A DNA stretch of 64,000 nucleotides from Frigidibacter sp. (GCF_030695035.1 NZ_JAUYTT010000022.1:124001-188000); one strand, 5' to 3'; counted from the first letter of the stretch, positions 16,382 through 25,714 are shown. Program-made: numbers and translations. Notes: generated by a model from the sequence alone, not told the origin.

Positions 16382-17893
16382 TCAGGCGGTGCCGCGCCCC
16401 TTGCCCATCCGCCTCACCGCGCCAAGCAGCGCCATGCCCCAGATCAGCAGCACGCAGATCCCCAGCCCCGCGGCGATGGGCCGCTCGAAGAACGCGGTCA
16501 GATCGCCGCCCGACTTGATCATCGAGGTCATGAACATCCGCTCGAACATGCCGCCGAGCACGAGGCCGAGGATGATCGGCGCCACCGGGAACCCGTTCTC
16601 CTCCAGCACCCAACCCAGCAGACCGATGGCGAGCATGATGACGATCCCGAACACCGAATTGGTCATCGCAAAGGCGCCGACGATGCAGAAGCTGAGCACG
16701 ATGGGCAGCAGCACGCGCGAGGGCACCCGCAGCACCTGACGCGAGGCTTTCACGGCGGCCCAGCCCAGCGGCACCATCATCAGCGTCGTCAGGATGAAGA
16801 TCATGAACACGGCATAGATCAGCTGCGGGTTCTGGATGAACACGGTCGGGCCGGGGTTCATGCCCTTCATGTACAGAACGCCGATCACGATGGCCGTCAC
16901 GCTGTCCCCGGGGATGCCGAACACCAGCGCTGGGATCCACGCGCCGCCCACCGCGGCATTGTTCGCGGCAGAGGCATCGACCAGCCCCTCGACATGGCCC
17001 TTGCCGTATTTCTCGGGCGTCTTGGAAAAGCGCTTGGACACGGCATAGGCCATCCACGCCGCAATGTCCGCGCCCGCGCCCGGCAGCGCGCCGATCAGCG
17101 TGCCCATAAGCGAGCCGCGCACGATGTTCTTGGGGTGACGGCGGATCACGCCGCCCACGCCCTTGAACAGCGCGCCCTCGCCAGCCGGCATCGGCGGCGG
17201 CGGGGCGTTGTGGTTCAGGCGGATCACCCCGCGCATCACCTCGGCCAGTGCAAACAGGCCAATCATCGCCGGGATGAACTCCACCCCCGCCATCAGGTCG
17301 ACCTGCCCCAGCGTGAAGCGCGGCACGCCGGTCGTGGGGTCGAGCCCGACCGTCGCCATCGCCAGACCGATCAGCAGCGCGATCCCCGCCTTCAGCGGAT
17401 CGGCCGAGGCGATGAAGATCGCGCAGGACAGGCCCAACGTCGCCAGCCAGAAGTATTCATACGAGGTGAAGCGCAGCGCGAATTCCGCCAGCAGCGGCGC
17501 GGCGGCGATCAGCACGCCCACCCCGAACAGCCCGCCGATGCAGGACACCAGCAGGTTGGTGCCCAGCGCCATGTTCAGCTTCCCCTGCAAGGCAAGCCGG
17601 TGGCTGTCCTCGACATAGGCGGCAGAGGCGGGCGTGCCCGGAATGCGCAGCAGCGCGCCCGGAATGTCCCCGGCAAAGATCGCCATGCCGCTGGCCGAAA
17701 CGATGGCCGCCAGCGCCGGGATCGGGTCCATGAAGAAGGTCATCGGCACCAGCAGCGCCGTCGCCATCGTCGCCGTCAGCCCCGGCATCGCGCCGACGAA
17801 CATGCCGAACATGCCCGCCAGCAGCGCCGTCAGCAGAACCTGCGGGTCGAGCACCAGCAGCGCCGCCTGAAGAAGGATGTCGCCAAAGCCCAT
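16382..17893 (-). CDS. tctA: tripartite tricarboxylate transporter large permease (TctA family)
   Basis: Large polytopic inner-membrane subunit (503 aa, normal for TctA) of a secondary transporter that works with a periplasmic binding protein. It shows the two family repeats, one with AMPGLTATMATALLVPMTFFMDP near the start and a second with GALPGAGADIAAWMAYAVSKRFSK, and GIPGDSVTAIVIGVLYMKG. The ATG at 17893 lies 1 bp after the tctB stop. Substrates of this family are carboxylates, but the present one is unknown. Confidence 0.93.
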   Translation of the reverse strand: MGFGDILLQAALLVLDPQVLLTALLAGMFGMFVGAMPGLTATMATALLVPMTFFMDPIPALAAIVSASGMAIFAGDIPGALLRIPGTPASAAYVEDSHRLALQGKLNMALGTNLLVSCIGGLFGVGVLIAAAPLLAEFALRFTSYEYFWLATLGLSCAIFIASADPLKAGIALLIGLAMATVGLDPTTGVPRFTLGQVDLMAGVEFIPAMIGLFALAEVMRGVIRLNHNAPPPPMPAGEGALFKGVGGVIRRHPKNIVRGSLMGTLIGALPGAGADIAAWMAYAVSKRFSKTPEKYGKGHVEGLVDASAANNAAVGGAWIPALVFGIPGDSVTAIVIGVLYMKGMNPGPTVFIQNPQLIYAVFMIFILTTLMMVPLGWAAVKASRQVLRVPSRVLLPIVLSFCIVGAFAMTNSVFGIVIMLAIGLLGWVLEENGFPVAPIILGLVLGGMFERMFMTSMIKSGGDLTAFFERPIAAGLGICVLLIWGMALLGAVRRMGKGRGTA

Positions 17894-17894
17894 C

Positions 17895-18374
17895 TTACAG
17901 CACTCCATCCAGAATTCCGCGCGGCAGCGGCACACGCAGCAGCCCCGCGAACAGCCACCAGCAGGCCATGCTGGTGCCAACCGCCAACGCCAGCGCAACC
18001 CAGGGGCGCAGGCGAAGCACAAGGAACAGCACGCTCAGCCCGATGACAGAGACAGGAATGAACCCAAGGCTCTGCGCCACCCAGATCTGCGCCAGCACAT
18101 TGCCCAGAACCGCCAGCAGAGCGGCCATCCCAGTGCCCTGCCGCAGCTCGGGCACCAGCGAGACCAAAGGCCCCCCCGCCGCCTGCCGCCGCGCCATCAC
18201 GTCGCGCAGGATCAGCAGAGCGCCGCCCAGAACGAAGCCGCCCGCAAGGATCGAGGGCAGCAGCGCGGCGCCATAGGGTTGGCCGCCAAAGCTGGGAAAC
18301 AGCGAGGCCTGCCAGAACATGAACAGCCCCAGCGCGATCAGCAGCGCGCCCGATACGGCATCGGTGATCTTCAT
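17895..18374 (-). CDS. tctB: tripartite tricarboxylate transporter small permease (TctB family)
   Basis: Small inner-membrane subunit (159 aa) with about four hydrophobic segments, starting MKITDAVSGALLIALGLFMF and including GAALLPSILAGGFVLGGALLI and IPVSVIGLSVLFLVL, which fits TctB. The ATG at 18374 is preferred over an in-frame upstream ATG because it gives the standard N-terminus and has GGGGAGGG upstream. It lies between the binding protein and TctA, preceded by an intercistronic stem-loop. Confidence 0.9.
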   Translation of the reverse strand: MKITDAVSGALLIALGLFMFWQASLFPSFGGQPYGAALLPSILAGGFVLGGALLILRDVMARRQAAGGPLVSLVPELRQGTGMAALLAVLGNVLAQIWVAQSLGFIPVSVIGLSVLFLVLRLRPWVALALAVGTSMACWWLFAGLLRVPLPRGILDGVL

Positions 18375-18397
18375 GGTCCCCTCCCCGGTTCCAATGG

Positions 18398-18433
18398 AAA
18401 AGGCGGGCGCCGCCATGTCTGGCCGCGCCCGCC
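18398..18433 (-). terminator. intercistronic stem-loop between tctC and tctB
   Basis: Arms GGCGGGCGC (18402-18410) and GCGCCCGCC (18425-18433) are perfectly complementary, and the minus strand continues with TTTT. It follows the tctC stop and precedes tctB, so it probably reduces permease expression relative to the binding protein. Confidence 0.8.
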
Positions 18434-18444
18434 CATCGTTTAGC

Positions 18445-19443
18445 TCAGCCCTGAACCAGCCCGGCCGCGGCCATCGTGGTCGCCATCAGGCCATCCGCAT
18501 CCGCCATCATCGCGGCATGGGCGGCGGGGTCCAGATAGGTGATGCCGAAGCCGCGGCTGTTCATGAACTCGGTGAACTCGGGGTCCACCGCGATCTCGGC
18601 CAGCGCGGCAGAGACGACATCGGCAACCTCCTGCGGCAGGTCCTTCGGACCGGCCACGCCGCGCCAGGTCGCCAGCGCGAAGTCACCGCCACCGGCTTCC
18701 GACAGGGTCGGCAGGTCCGGGTGGCTGGCCGCACGCTCGGTGCCCATCAGCGCCAGGTTCACGGCGCGGCCGGCATCGACCATCGCCTTGGTCTCGCCCA
18801 GCGACACGGTGACGATGTCGATCCCGCCGGCGATCAGATCCTGCATCGCGGGGGCCGAGCCTTCGGACGGCACCCAGATCACGTGATCCGGCGCAAGGCC
18901 CAGCGCCTGCAGCCAGCCCACCAGCGCAAGATGCCAGATCCCGCCCTGCGAGGTGCCCGAGGCCTTGAACGTGCCGGGGGCAGAGGCGCGGATCGCCTCG
19001 GTCAGGCTGGCGATGTCCTTGTACTCGCTGGCGGTCGACACGGTGACAGCCGGGCTGTCGGCATTCATCAGGCCCAGCGGGGTGTAATCGGCATGGGTCA
19101 GCTCGGTCAGGCCCATATGGTGCATCATGGTGATTTCCACCGTGACGATGCCCAGCGTGTAGCCATCCGGCTCTGCGGTGGCGATGGCCGAATGGCCGAT
19201 GACGCCCGCGCCCCCCGTACGGTTCACCACGTTGATCGGCTGGCCGAGCTTGCGCTCCAGCAGCGCCGAGATCATCCGCGCGGTGGCATCGGTGCCACCC
19301 CCGGCGCCCCACGGGACCAGCATGGTCAGCGGGCGCGACGGATAATCGGCGGCCCAGGCAGCGCCCGGCATCATGCCGAGGGCCGAAAGGGCAGCGGCGC
19401 CCTGCAGCAGGCCGCGGCGGGTCGGTTTGGTGAAGTTGGTCAT
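18445..19443 (-). CDS. tctC: tripartite tricarboxylate transporter binding protein (TctC/Bug family)
   Basis: Periplasmic solute-binding protein of 332 aa. The leader contains a twin-arginine-like motif (TRRGLLQGAAALSALGMM) and ends near AAWAA. The mature start, YPSRPLTMLVPWGAGGGTDATAR, and the later IGHSAIATAEPDGYTLG and VIWVPSEGSAPAMQDLIAGGID are characteristic of Bug/TctC proteins. The ATG at 19443 has GGAGGAA in front. Substrate is unknown; the DapA-like lyase just upstream suggests a sugar acid or keto acid. Confidence 0.93.
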   Translation of the reverse strand: MTNFTKPTRRGLLQGAAALSALGMMPGAAWAADYPSRPLTMLVPWGAGGGTDATARMISALLERKLGQPINVVNRTGGAGVIGHSAIATAEPDGYTLGIVTVEITMMHHMGLTELTHADYTPLGLMNADSPAVTVSTASEYKDIASLTEAIRASAPGTFKASGTSQGGIWHLALVGWLQALGLAPDHVIWVPSEGSAPAMQDLIAGGIDIVTVSLGETKAMVDAGRAVNLALMGTERAASHPDLPTLSEAGGGDFALATWRGVAGPKDLPQEVADVVSAALAEIAVDPEFTEFMNSRGFGITYLDPAAHAAMMADADGLMATTMAAAGLVQG

Positions 19444-19492
19444 CGGTTCCTCCCAGAAGATGACGCCCGGTGGCCGGGCGATGGCAAATTGG

Positions 19493-20428
19493 TCAGGCGG
19501 CTTGCGCAGCCCGGTAATCCTGTTCAGCGGCCAGCAGATCGCGGGCGGCCTTGGCAATGGCGTCCTGATGCGCCGCGTCCACATGGCTCATCGGCGGCAG
19601 CAGCGGGCCCATGTCGCCCAGTCCCGAATGGCTGATCGCGTCATGCAGCACCCGGATCTCGCCATGGCCGCCGCGCAGGGCCTCCAGCGCCTGCATCGGG
19701 CGCAGCAGCCGTTCGGCCTCGGCCCGGTCGCCGCGCTTCAACGCCTCCAGCAGCGCCATCGACATCGACGGCGCGATGCAGACGCAACCTGCGGTGAAGC
19801 CGGCAAGCCCGTCATCGAGCATATGCGGAATCGCCGGCGGCTCGCCGAAGCCCGAGATGACACGGTCCGCGCCGATGGCGTCGACAATCGCGGCCAGGTA
19901 GGGATCGGCCTCGCCCGGCTGTCGGGGCACCGCGTATTTCACGCCGAAGACCACGCCCTCGGCGACCAGATCGCCAAGCATGGCTGCGGGGATGTAGCCA
20001 TCGGTCTTGATGTAGACCAACAGCTGCACGTTGCACTCCGCATGGAAGCGGCGAAGCGCCGTGCCCATCCCCTCATGCGTCAGCGGCGCGCCCATCGGCA
20101 CCAGCAGCGCGACCGGGAAGCGGCGGGTCTTCAGCACCGCGGCCTGATCCATCATCTTGCCGGCATCGGGCCCGACCGAGGGCAGCAGCCAGGTATCATC
20201 GGACGCCATCGCCTGCAGCCGGTCCAGCCAGTCGGCGTAGACGGCGACCGGCCAGTGCTGCGCCAGCGCGTTGCCGCCATAGAGCACGGTGGTCACGCCG
20301 CCTTCGCGCAGATGCGCCAGCACGGCGGCATTGCCGGCCTCCGAGAACGCGCCATCGGCGGTCCGGGCCAGAGGGGGGACCGCCATCACCGAGGCAGCCA
20401 GATCTGATGGGGTAACGCTGTAACGCAT
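19493..20428 (-). CDS. dihydrodipicolinate synthase/N-acetylneuraminate lyase family protein
   Basis: Class I aldolase-superfamily TIM-barrel protein (311 aa). The Schiff-base lysine is probably in GVKYAVP near residue 162, with the tyrosine in LLVYIKTDGY about 28 residues earlier. The usual GTTGE phosphate-binding loop is replaced by LYGGNALAQHW, which marks a clade separate from biosynthetic DapA. It starts the tct operon, so a role in cleaving or dehydrating the transported acid is plausible. Reaction not determined. Confidence 0.85.
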   Translation of the reverse strand: MRYSVTPSDLAASVMAVPPLARTADGAFSEAGNAAVLAHLREGGVTTVLYGGNALAQHWPVAVYADWLDRLQAMASDDTWLLPSVGPDAGKMMDQAAVLKTRRFPVALLVPMGAPLTHEGMGTALRRFHAECNVQLLVYIKTDGYIPAAMLGDLVAEGVVFGVKYAVPRQPGEADPYLAAIVDAIGADRVISGFGEPPAIPHMLDDGLAGFTAGCVCIAPSMSMALLEALKRGDRAEAERLLRPMQALEALRGGHGEIRVLHDAISHSGLGDMGPLLPPMSHVDAAHQDAIAKAARDLLAAEQDYRAAQAA

Positions 20429-20545
20429 GGCACCTGTCCCTTGTCGCTTGGCCAAAAGAAGTAACCGTGATTCCCGTATTGGTCAATAGTTGTAAAATAA
20501 GTTATAAGAAGCTAGAAGGCGGGCAAGCAAGTTCAGGAGAGTCCC
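20429..20545. promoter_or_regulatory. divergent promoter region, dapA-like gene / mocA-like gene
   Basis: The 117-bp gap has an AT-rich stretch around 20460-20515 with a repeated AGTTRTAA element (20488-20495 and 20500-20507, 12-bp period). This is a reasonable site for the GntR regulator encoded at 21559, but no clear dyad is seen. Confidence 0.35.
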
Positions 20546-21541
20546 ATGCAGCATCTGACCATCGCGGTTGCCGGCGCCGGCGCGATCAGCGAATTTCACC
20601 TCAAGGGCTGGCAGGCGCAGCAGGGCGTGACCCTTGCCGCGATCTGCGACCCGGACCAAACCCGCGCACAGGCGCAGGCGGACCGCTTCGGCATCCCCGC
20701 CGTCTTCACCGACATGGGCGAGATGCTTACAGCCGTGCGCCCCGATGCGGTGGACATCATCACCCCCGTCGGCAGCCATGCCCCGCTGGTGCGGCAGGCG
20801 GCGGATCTGGGCGTGCATGTGATGTGCCAGAAGCCGATGACGCCCACGGTGGCCGAGGCCGAGGCGCTGATCGCCGATGTGGGCGAGCGGGTGCGCTTCA
20901 TGGTGCATGAAAACTACCGCTTCCGCCCGCATTACGCCGAACTGGCCCGCCGCATCCATGCGGGCGAGGTCGGCCGCCTGCGCCATGCGCGGCTGACGGT
21001 GCGCTCTTCCAGCCTGATGGATTATCCCGGCAAGGTGCCCTTCCTGCTGGGCCGCCAGCCTTATATGGCCGATTTTACGCGGCTCCTGGTGTTCGAGGTG
21101 CTGATCCACCACCTCGACGCCCTGCGCGCGATTCTGGGCGAGATGACCGTGACCGCCGTGCGGCTGGACCGGATGAACCCCGACCTGAAGGGCGAGGATG
21201 TGGCGCTGGTGCAGCTCGAAAGCGCGGATGGCGCGCTGATCCAGATCGATGCCAATATCTCGGCCCCCGGCCACCCGCCGCTGCCGACCGACCGGCTGGA
21301 ACTGCTGGGAGAGCTGGACACCCTGATCTATGACCGCGACCGCATCACCCTGCTGTCGCAGCCCGATGCCGTGTCGCTGCACGACCTGACGGCGAACTAC
21401 CAGGCCTGTTTCACCGGCGCTGTCACCGATTTCGTCGAAGGCCTGCGCACGGGGCGCCCGTTCCAGACCGACAGGCTGGACAATCTGCAGACGCTGCGGC
21501 TTATGGAATCCATTTACCGGGTCGCCGGGGTTCCGATCTGA
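20546..21541 (+). CDS. Gfo/Idh/MocA-family oxidoreductase
   Basis: NAD(P)-dependent oxidoreductase of 331 aa. The N-terminal Rossmann fold has VAGAGAISEFHLKGW; the usual catalytic-domain EKP motif appears as QKP (CQKPMTPTVAEAEA). A HENYRFRPHY segment and HHLDALR match the C-terminal domain of the family. Shine-Dalgarno AGGAGAG precedes ATG. Divergent from the dapA-tct operon and followed by a GntR regulator, so it probably acts in the same sugar-acid or polyol pathway. Substrate not identified. Confidence 0.88.
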   Translation: MQHLTIAVAGAGAISEFHLKGWQAQQGVTLAAICDPDQTRAQAQADRFGIPAVFTDMGEMLTAVRPDAVDIITPVGSHAPLVRQAADLGVHVMCQKPMTPTVAEAEALIADVGERVRFMVHENYRFRPHYAELARRIHAGEVGRLRHARLTVRSSSLMDYPGKVPFLLGRQPYMADFTRLLVFEVLIHHLDALRAILGEMTVTAVRLDRMNPDLKGEDVALVQLESADGALIQIDANISAPGHPPLPTDRLELLGELDTLIYDRDRITLLSQPDAVSLHDLTANYQACFTGAVTDFVEGLRTGRPFQTDRLDNLQTLRLMESIYRVAGVPI

Positions 21542-21558
21542 GGTGAAGGAGAGTTTGT

Positions 21559-22254
21559 TTGGCCGACCCTCAGCGCCCGTCCCTGGCCGATCAGGTCTAT
21601 GACCAGCTTCTGACCCAGATCGTCGAAGAGCAATACCCGCTGCACAGCCGCCTTCCGCCCGAACAGGTGCTGGCGCAAAGCTGCGGCGTGTCGCGCCCGG
21701 TGCTGCGCACGGCGCTGGCGCGGTTGCGCGATGACGGGATCGTCGCCTCGCGCCGGGGGTCGGGCAATTACGTCGCCCGCCGCCCCGACAAGCAGGTGAT
21801 GAGCTTCGTGCCGCTGGGGTCGATCACCGACATCCAGCGCTGTTACGAGTTCCGCATCGACATCGAGAGCGCCGCCGCCGCCTGGGCCGCCAAGCGCCGT
21901 GACGAGGCCGATCTGGCGGCGCTGGAGGCGGCATTCCAGCGCATGGACCAGACCTATCAGGAACAGGCGCTGGGGGTGGATGCCGATCAGATGCTGCATC
22001 TGGCGATTGCGCGGGCGACCAAGAACCCGTTCTTCCAGACGGTTCTGGAATCCCTCGCCCAGCAGATCGGGTTCGGCATGAAGCTGTCCCGCTCGCTCAC
22101 CCTGCTGGCCTCGCCGAACCGGCAGGCGCTGGTGCAGGGCGAACACCGCGCCGTCATCGACGCGATCTTGCGCCAAGACCCGGACGCCGCCGCACAGGCG
22201 ATGCGCGCCCACATCACCGCCGCGCGCGACCGGATGTTCGTGGGCGACAGCTGA
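21559..22254 (+). CDS. GntR-family regulator, FCD subclass
   Basis: Transcription regulator of 231 aa with a winged helix (RLPPEQVLAQSCGVSRPVLRTALARLRDDG) and a C-terminal FCD-type helical domain. It begins at TTG 18 bp after the mocA-like gene, preceded by a strong GAAGGAGAG. Probably controls the divergent dapA-tct and mocA-gntR transcripts. The FCD metal/ligand residues are less obvious here than in the two uronate regulators. Confidence 0.85.
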   Translation: MADPQRPSLADQVYDQLLTQIVEEQYPLHSRLPPEQVLAQSCGVSRPVLRTALARLRDDGIVASRRGSGNYVARRPDKQVMSFVPLGSITDIQRCYEFRIDIESAAAAWAAKRRDEADLAALEAAFQRMDQTYQEQALGVDADQMLHLAIARATKNPFFQTVLESLAQQIGFGMKLSRSLTLLASPNRQALVQGEHRAVIDAILRQDPDAAAQAMRAHITAARDRMFVGDS

Positions 22255-22274
22255 GGGCGGCCCCTGCGGCGCCG

Positions 22275-22628
22275 CTAGTTCATGCGCCGCGCTGCCTCCC
22301 GCGCCAGAATCGCCCGCGCCGGATGCCCCGCTATCGGCACGTGAAGATCGGCGGAAATCTCGCCCGCGGCAATCAGCGCGTGATAGCGCGCGCAGCACAC
22401 CCGCAGGAACGAGGTGAAATTGCCAAGGTCATGATCGGCATCCATTGCCTCATGCCAAAGCTTGGTGATCAGCTGCGCGACGGTCATCCCGTCGCGCGCG
22501 CCGATTTCGGTCAGCGTGTCCCAGAAATGGGCCTCGATCCGGATCGAGGTGGCGACCCCGTCGATGCGCAGGCTGTGGGTGCGGCTTTGCCATTGGCTGG
22601 CATCCGCCTTGATGAAAAGTTCGCACAT
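22275..22628 (-). CDS. ribbon-helix-helix domain protein
   Basis: Small cytoplasmic protein (117 aa). The central part, THSLRIDGVATSIRIEAHFWDTLTEIGARDGMTVAQLITKL, fits the RHH_4-type ribbon-helix-helix fold seen in many alphaproteobacteria: a basic strand followed by two helices. It may bind DNA, but the target is unknown. Lies 25 bp downstream of the PfpI-like gene on the same strand and converges on the GntR gene at 21559. Confidence 0.7.
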   Translation of the reverse strand: MCELFIKADASQWQSRTHSLRIDGVATSIRIEAHFWDTLTEIGARDGMTVAQLITKLWHEAMDADHDLGNFTSFLRVCCARYHALIAAGEISADLHVPIAGHPARAILAREAARRMN

Positions 22629-22653
22629 CGCAGGGCCTCCCGTCCCGTGGATG

Positions 22654-23211
22654 TCAGAGGATCGCCATGAATTGCTTCAGCCAGGCCGGATGGGCCGGCC
22701 AGGCAGGCGCCGTCACCAGATTGCCATCGGTCACCGCCTCTGTCACCGCAATATCGGCGAAGGTCCCGCCCGAGGCCGTGACCTCATAGGCGCAGGCCGG
22801 ATAGGCCGAGCAGGTGCGCCCCGTCAGCACACCCGCCGCGGCCAGCAGCTGTGCGCCGTGGCAGATGGAGGCGACGGGTTTGCCGGCGTCGAAGAAATGC
22901 CGGACCATCGCCAGAACCTCGGGGTTCATCCGCAAGTATTCCGGCGCGCGGCCGCCCGGCACCACCAGCGCATCATAGCTGGCGGCATCGACCGCAGCGA
23001 AATCGGCGGTCAGGGCGAAGTTGTGGCCCGGCTTTTCCGAATAGGTCTGGTCGCCCTCGAAATCATGGATCGCGGTCTTGACCGTGTCGCCCGCGGCCTT
23101 GCCGGGGCAGACGGCATCCACCTCATGCCCGCAGGCCAGAAGGCACTGAAACGGAACCATCGTTTCATAGTCCTCGGTGAAATCGCCGGTGATCATCAGG
23201 ATCTTCGCCAT
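22654..23211 (-). CDS. DJ-1/PfpI family protein
   Basis: Class I glutamine amidotransferase-like protein (185 aa). The nucleophile elbow is visible as [14 protein letters not shown] (Cys followed by His-Gly), with an acidic residue early in the chain (DFTEDYE). Members act as deglycases, chaperones or proteases, and the actual function is not predictable from sequence. ATG at 23211 has GGGAGGA upstream. Transcribed with the RHH protein and divergent from a GNAT gene. Confidence 0.85.
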   Translation of the reverse strand: MAKILMITGDFTEDYETMVPFQCLLACGHEVDAVCPGKAAGDTVKTAIHDFEGDQTYSEKPGHNFALTADFAAVDAASYDALVVPGGRAPEYLRMNPEVLAMVRHFFDAGKPVASICHGAQLLAAAGVLTGRTCSAYPACAYEVTASGGTFADIAVTEAVTDGNLVTAPAWPAHPAWLKQFMAIL

Positions 23212-23414
23212 GCTGCATCCTCCCTTGCTGATGGTGAGGGGAAGGGTAGGGCGGGCGCGGCCGGGGTGGGTGTTAGCCGAATACTACATCCCGGCGGTGT
23301 TGGCACTTGCGGCGGCTTGCAGGGCCGCAACGGCAGTCGTGACACCCCGCAGTATCTGCTGTAAAAGCTTGAAAATGCGCAGCAAATGCTCCAACGCATC
23401 CCTAGTCTGTAGAT

Positions 23415-24314
23415 ATGGAATATATCGGCCGGAATGTGAGAGTGACCCTGCAGCCCACCCCGACCAAACAGCTGGAATCCTATCAGGTTTTCGCCGCGCC
23501 GATGACGGTGGAGGATCTGCCGAAGCTGCATGAGCTGTCGATCGGTGTCGGCTGGCCGCATCGCCCGGAAGATTGGGAGCTGGCAATCGGTCTGGGCGAG
23601 GGGATCGTCGCGCGGGACGAGATCGGCCGCGTCGTGGGCTCGGCCATGTGGTTTCCCCTGGGCGAGCAATTTGCGGCTGTCGGCATGGTCATCACCTCGC
23701 CGCGGCTGCAAGAGCTTGGCGCGGGCAGCTGGCTGATGGGGCATATCCTTGATCGGGTCGGTGCGCGCGGCAAGGTGCTGAACGCCACCCGCGCGGCCTA
23801 TCGGCTGTATATCTCGCTGGGGTTCATGCCGCTCTCGCCCGTCCACCAGCACAATGGCGTCGTGGGCGAGGTTTCCGCCGGCCCGCGCCATGCCCGCCCG
23901 ATGCGCCCCGAGGATGCGGCGGCCATTCATGCGCTGGATACCGCGGCGATGGGCGCCGCCCGCCCGGCGCTGATGAACCGGCTGCTACAGCTGTCCACCG
24001 GCACGGTGGTGGAACGCGGCGGGCAGGTGACGGGCTTTGCCCTCTGCCGCAAGTTCGGCCGCGGCCATGTCGTCGGCCCGGTGGTGGCGGAATCCGAGGA
24101 AGACGCCATCGCGCTGATCGCCCCCCATGCCGAGGCGCTGGCGGGCAACTTCCTGCGGGTGGACACCCGCCAGCCAGACGGGCCGCTGCGCGAGTTCCTC
24201 GTCGCCTCGGGTATCCGGCACTACGACACGGTGACGCGGATGGGCCTTGGCCCGGTGCCGCAGCCCGCCGGCCCGGCGCAGACGATGGCCCTGGTCAATC
24301 AGGCCTTCGGCTAG
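23415..24314 (+). CDS. two-domain GNAT N-acetyltransferase (paralogue of the 33907-34731 gene)
   Basis: Acetyltransferase of 299 aa. An N-terminal GNAT domain (about residues 28-150, with the acetyl-CoA loop degraded to SPRLQELGAGSWLM) is followed by a C-terminal Acetyltransf_18-like half (LRVDTRQPDGPLREFLVASGI). It shares GWPHRPEDW and the overall two-domain plan with the GNAT at 33907-34731. Possibly acts on an amine or amino acid in the surrounding catabolic region. ATG 23415 has no convincing ribosome-binding site, and starts further in are possible. Confidence 0.75.
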   Translation: MEYIGRNVRVTLQPTPTKQLESYQVFAAPMTVEDLPKLHELSIGVGWPHRPEDWELAIGLGEGIVARDEIGRVVGSAMWFPLGEQFAAVGMVITSPRLQELGAGSWLMGHILDRVGARGKVLNATRAAYRLYISLGFMPLSPVHQHNGVVGEVSAGPRHARPMRPEDAAAIHALDTAAMGAARPALMNRLLQLSTGTVVERGGQVTGFALCRKFGRGHVVGPVVAESEEDAIALIAPHAEALAGNFLRVDTRQPDGPLREFLVASGIRHYDTVTRMGLGPVPQPAGPAQTMALVNQAFG

Positions 24315-24339
24315 GTCGACCCGGCGCCCCCGCCCTCCA

Positions 24340-25659
24340 TCAGAACTCTGCGACCTTGCCCCAGGACGACTGGTCGAACCGCGAGGGGTGATAGGGCCTG
24401 GGGTCAAGGATCGGCGCAGTCCCCGTCACCAGATCGGCGATCAGATGCCCGGCCCCCGGCCCGATGCCAAAACCGTGGCCGCTGAACCCCGCCGCAAGGA
24501 TGAAGCCGGGGATATTCGTCTCGCCGATTGCCGGCACCCCGTCGGGGGTGGAGTCGATATACCCCGCCCAGGCGGCGGTCACCGGCACATCCGCCAGTGC
24601 CGGGAACAGCGCCCGCGCCCGGCGCAGGGTCTCGGCGATCTGGCCGTGGTCGGGGCGTGGATCGAGGATGCGCATACGTTCCATCGGCGTCGACGCATCC
24701 AGCCGCCAGCGGCGCAGCGTCTCATGCCCCGAGCGCAGCCCTTGCAGCCCGCCTGGCGCCAGCGATTTGCGGCGTTTGAAGAACATCGGCAGGAAGCTGG
24801 TCGCAAAGCGCATCTGCTGCGCCGTCACATCCACCCGCGCCTTGCCCGAGATTGCCAGCGTATAGCCGCCATCCCCGCGCCGCGTGGTGCTGACCTGCGA
24901 GGTATGCAGTGCGTCGGGCAGATCGGCGCCGGGCCCCACGGCAAGGATCGACGAGCGGATCGAGGCCTGCGGAAACCGGATCCCCAGCTGCCGGCAGAAG
25001 GACGAGGCCCAGGCCCCGCCCGCCATCACCACCGTGCGGGTGCGTATCACGCCCGCCTCTGTCACCACCGCCGCCACGCGCCCGCCCTCCAGCTCCAGTC
25101 CGCGGGCGGCGCACATCTGGTGGACGCTGCCGCCCAAGGCCAGGGTGCCAAGCGCGATCACCGGCGCGGCCCGCTCGGGATCCGCGATGCCATCCGTGGG
25201 CGAGAACACCCCGCCCTTCCACGCCTTGCCCGTGGCGCGCCCGCGCTCTGCCGCCTCGGCCGCGCTCAGCATATGCGTCACCACGCCCTCGCCGCGGGCA
25301 AAGTCGCGCCAGCGGGCCCAGCCGGCCAGCTCCGCCTCGTCATTCGACAGGTAATGCAGCCCGCAGCGGCGAAAGCCCACATCCTGCCCGATCTGCCCCG
25401 CCATCGCCTCCCACAGCGCAAGGCTGGCCGTCGCCATCAGCAATTCGCGCGCATCGCGGTTCTGCTGGCGGCACCAGCCCCAGTTGCGGCTGGATTGTTC
25501 AGCCCCGATGCGGCCCTTCTCGACCAGCGCCACCTTCACCCCGCGCCGCGCCAGATAATAGGCGGTGCAGACGCCCACGATGCCGCCGCCGATCACCACG
25601 GCATCCGCCGCCTGCGGCAGGGCCGGGCTCGTCGTCACATGAAGCAAGGGTGCGGGCAT
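24340..25659 (-). CDS. FAD-dependent oxidoreductase (DadA/DAO family)
   Basis: Flavoprotein amine or D-amino-acid oxidoreductase of 439 aa. The N-terminal dinucleotide-binding motif AVVIGGGIVGVCTAYYLARRG is followed by an acidic residue in VALVEKGRIGAEQSSRNWGWCRQQ. The C-terminal FAD-binding motif is near GFILAAGFSGHGFGIGPGAGHLIADLV. The ATG at 25659 gives the standard short N-terminus. Divergent from an Lrp-type regulator, an arrangement common for amino-acid oxidase genes. A perfect palindrome lies 56 bp upstream. Substrate unknown. Confidence 0.9.
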   Translation of the reverse strand: MPAPLLHVTTSPALPQAADAVVIGGGIVGVCTAYYLARRGVKVALVEKGRIGAEQSSRNWGWCRQQNRDARELLMATASLALWEAMAGQIGQDVGFRRCGLHYLSNDEAELAGWARWRDFARGEGVVTHMLSAAEAAERGRATGKAWKGGVFSPTDGIADPERAAPVIALGTLALGGSVHQMCAARGLELEGGRVAAVVTEAGVIRTRTVVMAGGAWASSFCRQLGIRFPQASIRSSILAVGPGADLPDALHTSQVSTTRRGDGGYTLAISGKARVDVTAQQMRFATSFLPMFFKRRKSLAPGGLQGLRSGHETLRRWRLDASTPMERMRILDPRPDHGQIAETLRRARALFPALADVPVTAAWAGYIDSTPDGVPAIGETNIPGFILAAGFSGHGFGIGPGAGHLIADLVTGTAPILDPRPYHPSRFDQSSWGKVAEF

Positions 25660-25714
25660 GGGTGCCTCCGTTTTCGCCAGTCTAGGGCGGGCGGCCCGGT
25701 TCCGGCTGCCGGTC

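Noticed and set aside
16373-18046. A 557-codon plus-strand frame with many His, Asp and Arg residues opposite tctA.
   Set aside because: Antisense to a well-conserved TctA; composition is that of a complementary-strand frame, not of a metal-binding protein.
19493-20428. Annotation as biosynthetic 4-hydroxy-tetrahydrodipicolinate synthase (dapA).
   Set aside because: The GTTGE loop is missing and the gene is cotranscribed with a carboxylate transporter, so a catabolic lyase or dehydratase is more likely.
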